From positions 1-11,853 of the forward strand of contig JAFQBZ010000206.1 in assembly GCA_017399515.1 (NCBI GenBank): a DNA stretch of 11,853 nucleotides, in the 5' to 3' direction. Below are positions 6,223-11,853 of this stretch, piece after piece. The notes under the pieces are model-generated. The model saw nothing but the letters and a program-made list of their open reading frames with translations, was not told the origin of the DNA and did not search any database. Every line of letters begins with the position of its first letter. Position 1 is the first letter of the stretch. Both the position numbers and the translations under genes were made by a program. Source of the stretch: Clostridia bacterium (GTDB lineage: Bacteria; Bacillota; Clostridia; Christensenellales; UBA1242).

Positions 6223-6250
6223 ATTTTTAGATTTATTTTTAGGAGTTTTT

Positions 6251-6727
6251 ATGGCTATTGAAAAAGTTAGAGAATATTTAAAAGAAAAAGGGTTTGCAGA
6301 TAAAATTCAAGAATTTGAAGTTTCTTCTGCAACTGTTGATCTTGCAGCAATTGCACTTAACACTGAAGGCAAACGCATTGCAAAAACACTTTCGTTTGAT
6401 GTGAACGGAACACCTGTTTTGATTGTTTGCGCTGGGGACGCAAAAGTTAACAATTCAAAATTCAAAGCCGTTTTTGAAACCAAAGCAAAAATGTTTGCTT
6501 TCGAAGATGTTGAAGCAAAAATTGGTCACGCAGTTGGTGGGGTTTGCCCTTTTGCAGTAAACGCCGGCGTTGAGGTTTATTTAGATGAATCTTTAAAACG
6601 CTTTGACTATGTCTTTCCTGCTTGTGGAAGTTCTAACAGCGCAATCAAACTCACAATCACTGAACTTGAAGAACTTTCAAACTTTAAAAAATGGATTGAT
6701 GTTTGCGTTATTCCTGAAGAAATTTAA
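6251..6727 (+). CDS. ybaK: YbaK/EbsC-family aminoacyl-tRNA deacylase
   Basis: The family hydrolyses mischarged tRNAs in trans, the best-known activity being removal of Cys from Cys-tRNA(Pro). The 158-residue product is normal family length and is a single editing-type (YbaK/ProX) domain. Recognisable elements are SSATVDLAA (25-33), the conserved lysine in KRIAKTLSF (Lys45), GHAVGGVCPF (92-101, matching the family G-x-x-x-GG-x-x-P loop, with Cys in the position usually Ser) and GSSNSAIKLT (126-135). The frame stays open upstream to a TTG at 6194, but that TTG is the -35 box; ATG at 6251 with AGGAG 5 nt upstream is the real start. It is followed 15 nt later by the DXS-like gene, probably on one transcript; the link looks like housekeeping packing. 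The exact misacylated substrate cannot be read from the sequence. Confidence 0.88.
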   Translation: MAIEKVREYLKEKGFADKIQEFEVSSATVDLAAIALNTEGKRIAKTLSFDVNGTPVLIVCAGDAKVNNSKFKAVFETKAKMFAFEDVEAKIGHAVGGVCPFAVNAGVEVYLDESLKRFDYVFPACGSSNSAIKLTITELEELSNFKKWIDVCVIPEEI

Positions 6728-6742
6728 ACTCAAAGGTGTTTT

Positions 6743-8515
6743 ATGTATGAAATTTTAAAAAAAATAAATTCTCCAAAAGACTTGAAAAAGTTGTCTTTTG
6801 AAGAACTTGAAGAACTTGCAAATGAAATTCGCTTTGCGTGCTTAAACCGAGCAAGTGAAATTGGTGGGCATATTGGTTCAAACCTTTGCGTTGCAGAACT
6901 CACCATTGCTCTTCATTATGTGTTTGATTTTTTGAAAGATAAACTTATTTTAGATGTGTCACACCAATGCTATCCGCATAAAATTTTGACCGGCAGAAAA
7001 AGTGGTTTTCTTGAGCCAGATAAAATGAAAGATGTGTCAGGCTATCTTGCACCAAGTGAAAGTGATTATGATTTATTTCACATTGGTCACACTTCAACTT
7101 CAATCAGTTTGGCGTGTGGGCTTGCAAAGTCGCGTGATTTGAATCACGAAAAATTTAATGTGGTTTCGGTTATTGGCGACTGCTCACTTTCAGGTGGAGA
7201 AGCCTTTGAAGGTTTAAACAATGCAGGCACAATGGAAACAAACTTTATTGTGATTGTTAACGACAACGATATGGGCATTGCCGAAAATCAAGGAGCACTT
7301 GCAAACAACCTTCGTGAACTTAAGACAAGCAAAGGAAAGTGTGAAAATAACTTTTTCAAATCACTTGGTTTTGATTATGTTTATATTGAAGAAGGCAACA
7401 ATGTTGAAATTTTAATTAATGAACTTTCAAAAATTAAAAACATCAATCACCCTATTATTGTTCATGTTAACACCATTAAGGGTAATGGCTATGATTTTGC
7501 AATGACCGAAAAAGAAAAATGGCATTTCAGGCAGCCATTTGATGTTGAAACCGGAGAACTTAAAACAAGCGCTCCGTCTTATGATTATTATAAACTCACA
7601 CACGATTTTCTTATCAAAAAGCACAAAGAAAATAAAGATGTTGTGGTTGTGACTGCCGCAACACCTGGGCTTTGCGGTTTCACACAAGACCTTCGTGACA
7701 CTTATGATGAAAGATTTGTTGATGTGACCATTGCTGAAGAACACGCAGTTGCTTATGTTTCAGCACTTGCAAAAGCCGGAAAACGCCCTGTGTTTGGGGT
7801 TTATAGTTCATTCATTCAAAGGGCTTATGACCAACTTTCACAAGAACTTGCACTCAATAATTCACCTGCAGTTATTTTGGTGTTTAAAAGTGGAATCACC
7901 GCTGCAAACGCAACACATTTAGGTGTGTTTGATATTGCTCTCACACAGAGCATTCCTAACCTTGTGTGTATGTCGCCAAGTTCACCAGAAGAATATGTTT
8001 CTATGTTTGAGTGGGCAATAAAACAAACCACTCACCCTGTGATGATAAGAGTGCCACTAAACTCAATTGATAAACCGGTTGAACTTGAATTAAAGCAAGG
8101 AAAATCATACTTTCCCGCAAAATACGAAACTGTGAAAAGCGGTGAAAAAGTTTGCATTTTGGCACTTGGAAAATTCTTTAAAATGGGTGAAAAACTCTGC
8201 ACACATTTAGAAGAAGAACACAAAATTAGTGCAACACTAATAAACCCAATTTATTCAAATATTTTAGACAAAGACACACTTAACAATCTTTCAATTGACC
8301 ACTCTGTTTTTGTGACCATTGAAGACGGCGTGATTGATGGTGGTTTTGGAGAAAGCATTTCAAGATACCTTGCAAAATATGGAAAAGTTGTTTTGAACTT
8401 TGGAGCAGAAAGAGAGTTCACAAGCAACACTCCGGTTGCGACTCTTAAAGAAAAATTTGGGCTCACAACAGAAAATATGACAAATGAAATTTTGAATGCT
8501 TTAAAAAATCAATAA
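6743..8515 (+). CDS. dxs: 1-deoxy-D-xylulose-5-phosphate synthase-like ThDP enzyme (divergent)
   Basis: DXS condenses pyruvate and glyceraldehyde-3-P, giving the precursor of isoprenoids, thiamine and pyridoxal. The 590-residue product (family about 620) has the DXS layout: GGHIGSN (41-47, His43), DVSHQCYPHKILTGR (71-85), GHTSTS (115-120), a ThDP/metal motif starting GDCSLSGGEAFE (145-156) with NDND (173-176), then the pyrimidine domain with catalytic Glu332 in AEEHAV (331-336), FIQRAYDQ (357-364) and the C-terminal domain with GGFGES (533-538). It departs from textbook DXS: GDG is GDC, and the segment that usually reads DRAG..GADG.TH is FKSGITAANATH (381-392), giving Lys for the phosphate-binding Arg, Asn for a conserved Asp, and one residue less. 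Arg436 (the second phosphate arginine) and His392 are kept. It may be the sole DXS or a paralogue with a shifted substrate. A ribosome binding site (AAAGGTG) precedes the ATG. Confidence 0.82.
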   Translation: MYEILKKINSPKDLKKLSFEELEELANEIRFACLNRASEIGGHIGSNLCVAELTIALHYVFDFLKDKLILDVSHQCYPHKILTGRKSGFLEPDKMKDVSGYLAPSESDYDLFHIGHTSTSISLACGLAKSRDLNHEKFNVVSVIGDCSLSGGEAFEGLNNAGTMETNFIVIVNDNDMGIAENQGALANNLRELKTSKGKCENNFFKSLGFDYVYIEEGNNVEILINELSKIKNINHPIIVHVNTIKGNGYDFAMTEKEKWHFRQPFDVETGELKTSAPSYDYYKLTHDFLIKKHKENKDVVVVTAATPGLCGFTQDLRDTYDERFVDVTIAEEHAVAYVSALAKAGKRPVFGVYSSFIQRAYDQLSQELALNNSPAVILVFKSGITAANATHLGVFDIALTQSIPNLVCMSPSSPEEYVSMFEWAIKQTTHPVMIRVPLNSIDKPVELELKQGKSYFPAKYETVKSGEKVCILALGKFFKMGEKLCTHLEEEHKISATLINPIYSNILDKDTLNNLSIDHSVFVTIEDGVIDGGFGESISRYLAKYGKVVLNFGAEREFTSNTPVATLKEKFGLTTENMTNEILNALKNQ

Positions 8516-8516
8516 T

Positions 8517-8549
8517 AAAAAAACCACACCGTTTGTGTGTGGTTTTTGT
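8517..8549. terminator. Bidirectional intrinsic terminator between dxs-like gene and nadE
   Basis: AAAAACCACAC (8519-8529) and GTGTGGTTTTT (8537-8547) make a perfect 11-bp stem with a 7-nt loop. T runs follow on both strands (five on plus, seven on minus). It lies 2 nt after the dxs-like stop and 8 nt after the nadE stop, serving both convergent genes. Confidence 0.92.
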
Positions 8550-8554
8550 TTGTG

Positions 8555-9298
8555 TTAAATTTCGTCAAAATGATTTTTTGAATGGTTCACAAAACTTGAG
8601 ATTGGGTTTCTTTTGTGCGCAGAAACTTTATGCATTTTAAGAATCTTTTCAAAATTTTCACCTTTTTTGCCATTTCTAATAAAGTCATCAAGTTCGGCGT
8701 AAGAAAAGCCCATAACATCTTCATCAGTTTTTCCGGTTAAGCCATCGGCTGGCTTTTTGTTGACAAGTTCATCAGGAAGCCCAAGCGCAAGCCCAAGTTC
8801 ACATACTTCAGTTTTTGTGAGTGAGGCAAGTGGTGCAAAATCACCAACAGAGTCACCCCATTTGGTTGAATAGCCAACCATTCGCTCTGAAAGATTTGAT
8901 GTGTTTGCAACAAGAAACCCGAGTGTTCCGCCAACAGCATAGAGAAGATTCATTCGAAGTCTTGGGGAAATGTTGAGCATTGTCACACTAGAAAGGTCTT
9001 CAGTTTTTAAAATGCTTTTTGTGAGTTTAACGGTGTCATTAAAACTGTTTTCAATGTTTGCAACTTCATACTTAATTTTTAAAAACTTGCAGGTTTTAAC
9101 CGCGTCTTCAATGTCTGCCATTTCACCATTTGGCATAATCACACCAAAAACTTTTTCACTGCCGATTGCCTGACAGCAAAGTGCTGCAACCACAAGACTG
9201 TCTTTGCCACCACTCATTCCAAGCACAACACCTTTTGCGTGTGCACTTTCAACATAGTTTTTTATATACTCTATTATTTCAGTTTTTAAATTGTTCAT
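8555..9298 (-). CDS. nadE: NH3-dependent NAD+ synthetase
   Basis: Amidates nicotinic acid adenine dinucleotide to NAD+ with ATP and ammonia, the last step of the deamidated NAD route. The 247-residue protein is the single-domain, ammonia-using form: there is no N-terminal glutaminase domain. Visible are the N-type ATP pyrophosphatase loop SGGKDS (29-34), SPRLRMNLLY (111-120), NTSNLSERMVGYSTKWGD (132-149) and the substrate loop KKPADGLTGKTDEDVMGFSY (181-200), which ends in the usual Y-x-x-x-D-D helix. AAGGAAAATT precedes the ATG. It is divergent from a NadR-type NMN adenylyltransferase gene only 90 bp away, so this is a small NAD locus. The C-terminus ends normally about 8 nt before a bidirectional terminator. 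Confidence 0.95.
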   Translation of the reverse strand: MNNLKTEIIEYIKNYVESAHAKGVVLGMSGGKDSLVVAALCCQAIGSEKVFGVIMPNGEMADIEDAVKTCKFLKIKYEVANIENSFNDTVKLTKSILKTEDLSSVTMLNISPRLRMNLLYAVGGTLGFLVANTSNLSERMVGYSTKWGDSVGDFAPLASLTKTEVCELGLALGLPDELVNKKPADGLTGKTDEDVMGFSYAELDDFIRNGKKGENFEKILKMHKVSAHKRNPISSFVNHSKNHFDEI

Positions 9299-9331
9299 AA
9301 TTTTCCTTCAACAAATATCGTTTGTTTTGTT

Positions 9332-9359
9332 TTGATTTTTTCATATTTAATTATATAAT
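9332..9359 (+). promoter_or_regulatory. Promoter of the NMN adenylyltransferase gene, overlapping a nadE -10
   Basis: On the plus strand TTGATT (9332-9337) and TATAAT (9354-9359) are 16 bp apart, giving a start near 9366. The -10 region is the palindrome ATTATATAAT, so the minus strand also carries TATAAT at 9355-9350, correctly placed to serve nadE, although its -35 (TTCCTT, 9378-9373) is poor. The two -10 boxes overlap almost fully, so the two promoters, if both real, would compete. Confidence 0.6.
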
Positions 9360-9388
9360 AAAACCATTAAAAAAGGAATCAAATTTTT

Positions 9389-9919
9389 ATGGAAAAAAAG
9401 AAACTTAAAATTGGGGCTTTCCCAGGAAAATTTTTGCCACCACACTTGGGACACATTTCAACCATTAAAGAATGTGCAAACAAGTGCGACATTTTGTATG
9501 TTGTGGTTGCTGACCACGAAGACAATTCAAGAGCACTTTGCGAAAAAGCAGGCTTGCCTTTTATTTCTGCAAAACTTCGTGTTAAGTGGCTGAGGGCTCA
9601 TTTTAAGCATTATAAAAACATTAAAGTGATTTATATGAACGAAGCAAAACTTGGAGCATTTCCTGCACCAATGAAAGAGTGGAGTGACTATTTCAAGAAA
9701 GTGACACATCACAAAGTTAATATAAAATTTGCCGATGAGAGTTATCGAAAACTTAATGAGTTGCATTTTGCTGAATGCGAATTTGTTTGTTTTGACAGAC
9801 AAAAAATTAATGTTAGCGGAACAAAGGTTCGTGAAAATCCAGAAAAATATTTTGACTTTATTGTTGCTGAAGCACAGCCATTTTTTAAAAAAGTGATAGA
9901 TTTAAAAAAGCAAAAATAA
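9389..9919 (+). CDS. Stand-alone NadR-type nicotinamide-nucleotide adenylyltransferase
   Basis: A 176-residue nucleotidyltransferase of the HIGH superfamily. It carries GKFLPPHLGH (13-22, the G-x-F-x-P-x-H-x-G-H nucleotide loop) and VSGTKVR (142-148, the I-S-x-T/A-x-x-R motif). The details match the NMN adenylyltransferase domain of NadR: R-x-x-WL..FK..KNI (64-78), a WS.....KK helix (98-104) and RENPEKYFDFI...PFFKKVI (148-170), which parallels the end of that domain in E. coli NadR. NadR itself adds an N-terminal DNA-binding domain and a C-terminal ribosylnicotinamide kinase; this protein has neither, and it stops about where the kinase would begin. The likely reaction is NMN + ATP to NAD+ + PPi. 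Divergent pairing with nadE supports a role in NAD metabolism and raises the option that it works on nicotinate mononucleotide. The ribosome binding site is AAAAGGA, 11 nt upstream. Confidence 0.85.
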   Translation: MEKKKLKIGAFPGKFLPPHLGHISTIKECANKCDILYVVVADHEDNSRALCEKAGLPFISAKLRVKWLRAHFKHYKNIKVIYMNEAKLGAFPAPMKEWSDYFKKVTHHKVNIKFADESYRKLNELHFAECEFVCFDRQKINVSGTKVRENPEKYFDFIVAEAQPFFKKVIDLKKQK

Positions 9920-9988
9920 TGTTTTTATTGTTAATTTTGCATAAATTTTCACTTAAAAATACATTTTAAACCAAAATTAATCAAAAAT

Positions 9989-10017
9989 AAAAAGCAGAAG
10001 TTAGTTCTGCTTTTTTT
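9989..10017. terminator. Bidirectional terminator with the alpha-glucanase stop codon in its loop
   Basis: AAAAAGCAGAA (9989-9999) pairs with TTCTGCTTTTT (10005-10015) around the 5-nt loop GTTAG. T runs occur on both strands. On the minus strand the left-reading gene ends inside it: codons for Lys-Lys-Gln-Asn form the 5' arm and the TAA stop (10003-10001) is in the loop. It also serves the plus-strand gene ending at 9919. Confidence 0.9.
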
Positions 10018-11782
10018 CTATTAAAATTTCAAAATCATATTTTTTCAAGACAACTTCAGTTGGTCTTTCGCCTGTGATGAATGATTCAAACTCTCCATTT
10101 AAACGAAGTCGCAAATCTTCACCACGCATATTTGTTGCAACAATAACACGCTCGTTATCGTTAAATCTTTCATAAACAAATTTGCCATATTTTGCAAAAA
10201 GCACATTGATGTCGCCATCTTTCATAACTGAAAGTTGTCTTATTTTTGCGAGTTTTTTATACCACTCGAAAATCTCATTTTGATAATTGTTCCAATCAAA
10301 GCAACCACGAGATGAACCGTCATTGTTTTTCATTCCATATTCATCACCATAGAAAATTGAAGGAACACCCACCATTGTGTAAGAAATTGCTGAAGCAAGT
10401 TTCATAAGCGCATCGGCTTCTTGTTGGTTTCCGTTTGTGATGGTTTCAAGTTCAGAGTGGAAACGCACAGTGTCGTGAGTGGTTAAAAAGTTCATAAGGT
10501 TATCTTGAACCACTTTTGGATAATTGCTTTGAAGCATTCTTATTGTTGAAACAAGTTCATAAGGTTCACCACTTCTAATGTAGTTTAAAAGTGATTCTTT
10601 AACCGGATAGTTCATAACAGAGTTTAATTGGTTTTCAACGAAATATTTTCGTCTTGAAGAATAGGCAATTTTTGTGCCGGCGTCTTCCCAAACTTCACCC
10701 ATGATAACTTTGTCTTTGCCAAACTGTTTAACTTTGTTTGAAATTTTGTTAACAAAGTCGTTTGAAAGTTCGTCAACAACATCAAGGCGAACACCGGAAA
10801 CTCCAAGTTTCATAAACTTTTCAATAACACCGCCATCACCAGCGATGTAATCTTGAAACTCGGTGCAGTTTCCGTTCACTCTTGGAAGGGTGTCGATTCC
10901 CCACCATGCTTCATAAACATCAGGATAATTTATGAAGTCGAACCATTTATGATATTTTGAGTCTTTGCTTTGATAAGCACCAACTGTGTCATATCTGCCT
11001 TTTTTATTAAAATAAATCGAGTCACTTCCGGTGTGGTTATAAACACCGTCAATCACAATTTGTATGCCTTTTTCTTTGGCTTTATCAATAAGTTCTTTGA
11101 AATCGGCTTCACTTCCAAACATATCATCAACTGACATATAGTCGGCTGTGTCATATTTATGATTTGAATATGCCTCACTGATTGGGCACATATAAATCAC
11201 TGTGACGCCAAGTTCTTTTAAATAATCAAGTTTTGAAGTTATGCCTTTAAAGTTTCCACCAAAAACTTCTTCATTTATTAAAATTGGGTCGGTGGTGTTT
11301 TTCTTGATTGCACCACCCCAATCATCACGAAGCACAAGTGGGGTTCTTGGTTTCACCTTTCCAACTTTGCAGAATCTATCAACAAAAATTTGATAAATGA
11401 TTCCGCCTTGCATTGAATCAGTGCAGACATATTCTTCTTCAGTTACCTGCTGAGAAAAATCTTCACCTTTTTCACATGAAGTGTATGAATGGTTGTCATA
11501 AGACTTATTAACAAATGCGGAAAAACTGTCAAAAACCAATTTAAAATTATACCAATAATGCCCTTTTTTTTCAAATTTTAGGGTTTTTGTGTATTTATTT
11601 TGATTTTTTTGCATTTTTTCATAAGTATAATCACTCGCCTCGTCATCTTTTATCATTAAGTACACTTCTTTTGGCGATTGATCTTTACTAACTTCAAGTG
11701 TAAAACTAACTTCGGTTCCCTTTGCAACTGTGCCTTTCGGGCATTTAAAAAGCAAAGGGTCAAAGTAAGCAATATTATTCAT
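10001..11782 (-). CDS. GH13 alpha-glucan hydrolase (neopullulanase/cyclomaltodextrinase type)
   Basis: A 593-residue glycoside hydrolase family 13 enzyme, probably cutting alpha-1,4 (and perhaps alpha-1,6) bonds in maltodextrins, cyclodextrins or glycogen-derived oligosaccharides. An N-terminal beta-sandwich domain (about 1-115, CBM34-like) precedes the (beta/alpha)8 barrel, which opens with IIYQIFVDRF (128-137). The barrel has the four conserved regions: DGVYNH (245-250), GVRLDV with the nucleophile Asp334, GEVWE with the acid/base Glu363, and TTHD with Asp437. YGDE (478-481) marks the usual bound segment near the barrel end; a C-terminal beta domain follows. No signal peptide or anchor is seen, so it acts in the cytosol on imported or stored glucan. 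The start has AAAGGGGG 10 nt upstream. The gene is monocistronic, with a promoter at the window edge and a terminator overlapping its last codons. The precise substrate within GH13 is not decided by these motifs. Confidence 0.92.
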   Translation of the reverse strand: MNNIAYFDPLLFKCPKGTVAKGTEVSFTLEVSKDQSPKEVYLMIKDDEASDYTYEKMQKNQNKYTKTLKFEKKGHYWYNFKLVFDSFSAFVNKSYDNHSYTSCEKGEDFSQQVTEEEYVCTDSMQGGIIYQIFVDRFCKVGKVKPRTPLVLRDDWGGAIKKNTTDPILINEEVFGGNFKGITSKLDYLKELGVTVIYMCPISEAYSNHKYDTADYMSVDDMFGSEADFKELIDKAKEKGIQIVIDGVYNHTGSDSIYFNKKGRYDTVGAYQSKDSKYHKWFDFINYPDVYEAWWGIDTLPRVNGNCTEFQDYIAGDGGVIEKFMKLGVSGVRLDVVDELSNDFVNKISNKVKQFGKDKVIMGEVWEDAGTKIAYSSRRKYFVENQLNSVMNYPVKESLLNYIRSGEPYELVSTIRMLQSNYPKVVQDNLMNFLTTHDTVRFHSELETITNGNQQEADALMKLASAISYTMVGVPSIFYGDEYGMKNNDGSSRGCFDWNNYQNEIFEWYKKLAKIRQLSVMKDGDINVLFAKYGKFVYERFNDNERVIVATNMRGEDLRLRLNGEFESFITGERPTEVVLKKYDFEILIEKKQN

Positions 11783-11824
11783 ATTAGGATATCCCCCTTT
11801 GCCTTTGTTTTATATTAAGTTTTG

Positions 11825-11853
11825 ATTATTCTTCATTTTTGGTTAAGTGCCAA
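11825..11853 (-). promoter_or_regulatory. Promoter of the GH13 gene
   Basis: On the minus strand TTGGCA (11853-11848), a 17-bp spacer and AATAAT (11830-11825) match 10 of 12 consensus bases. The start near 11818 gives a leader of about 35 nt with the strong AAAGGGGG site. Catabolite-control sites, if any, would lie beyond the window edge. Confidence 0.6.

Noticed and set aside
6194..6250. Longer ybaK frame starting with TTG at 6194
   Set aside because: That TTG is the first half of the TTGAAA -35 box, so it is not transcribed. ATG at 6251 has its own AGGAG.
6106..6250. glmS ribozyme or other metabolite riboswitch upstream of glmM
   Set aside because: The leader is about 20 nt from the candidate start and the gap shows no such fold; glmS itself starts inside glmM.
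7427..7744. Minus-strand 105-codon frame within the dxs-like gene
   Set aside because: Antisense shadow of conserved DXS sequence with no ribosome binding site; Phe/Ile-rich composition mirrors the A-rich coding strand.
1..11853. CRISPR array, tRNA genes, insertion sequences, phage or attachment sites
   Set aside because: No regularly spaced repeats, cloverleaf candidates, transposase or integrase frames, or terminal inverted repeats were seen on reading both strands.

Overview
This is an AT-rich stretch of bacterial chromosome carrying ten essentially complete genes and the first codons of an eleventh. Codon use, purine-rich Shine-Dalgarno sites (AAGGAG, AAAGGAG, AGGGG), TTGACA/TATAAT-type promoters with 16-17 bp spacers and U-tract terminators point to a low-GC Bacillota, probably an uncultured Clostridia-like lineage. 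It uses the MEP isoprenoid route (a dxs-type gene) and reads TGA as stop. I cannot place it more finely. No tRNA, rRNA, CRISPR array, insertion sequence or phage module is visible.

Left part (1-2829, all minus strand; transcription runs right to left): a trimeric dUTPase with its own strong promoter; an intrinsic terminator whose 3' arm holds the -35 box of the next promoter; a 230-residue protein of unknown function; a very AT-rich 244-bp intergenic region; a ParM/Alp-type actin-like ATPase; and, just after its stop codon, a ribosome binding site and ATG for a further gene cut by the window edge. The layout resembles a ParMRC filament module placed among housekeeping genes.

Middle (2984-8515): a glmM-glmS pair (minus strand, 13-nt overlap) makes glucosamine-6-P and then glucosamine-1-P for cell-wall precursors. 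Divergent from it is a ybaK/EbsC-type deacylase gene followed 15 nt later by a DXS-type thiamine-diphosphate enzyme, both read from one clear promoter. The 145-bp divergent region holds two short palindromes. The DXS-like protein differs from textbook DXS at substrate-pocket positions.

Right part (8516-11853): a strong bidirectional terminator separates the dxs-like gene from nadE (minus). Divergent from nadE is a stand-alone NadR-type NMN adenylyltransferase gene, so two NAD-biosynthesis genes sit head to head over a shared palindromic -10 region. A second bidirectional terminator, with the stop codon of the next gene in its loop, separates this from a cytoplasmic GH13 alpha-glucan hydrolase (neopullulanase/cyclomaltodextrinase type, minus) with a good promoter at the right edge.

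The most interesting items are the chromosomal actin-like ATPase with its undescribed neighbours, the kinase-less NadR-type enzyme paired with nadE, and the divergent DXS-like protein.
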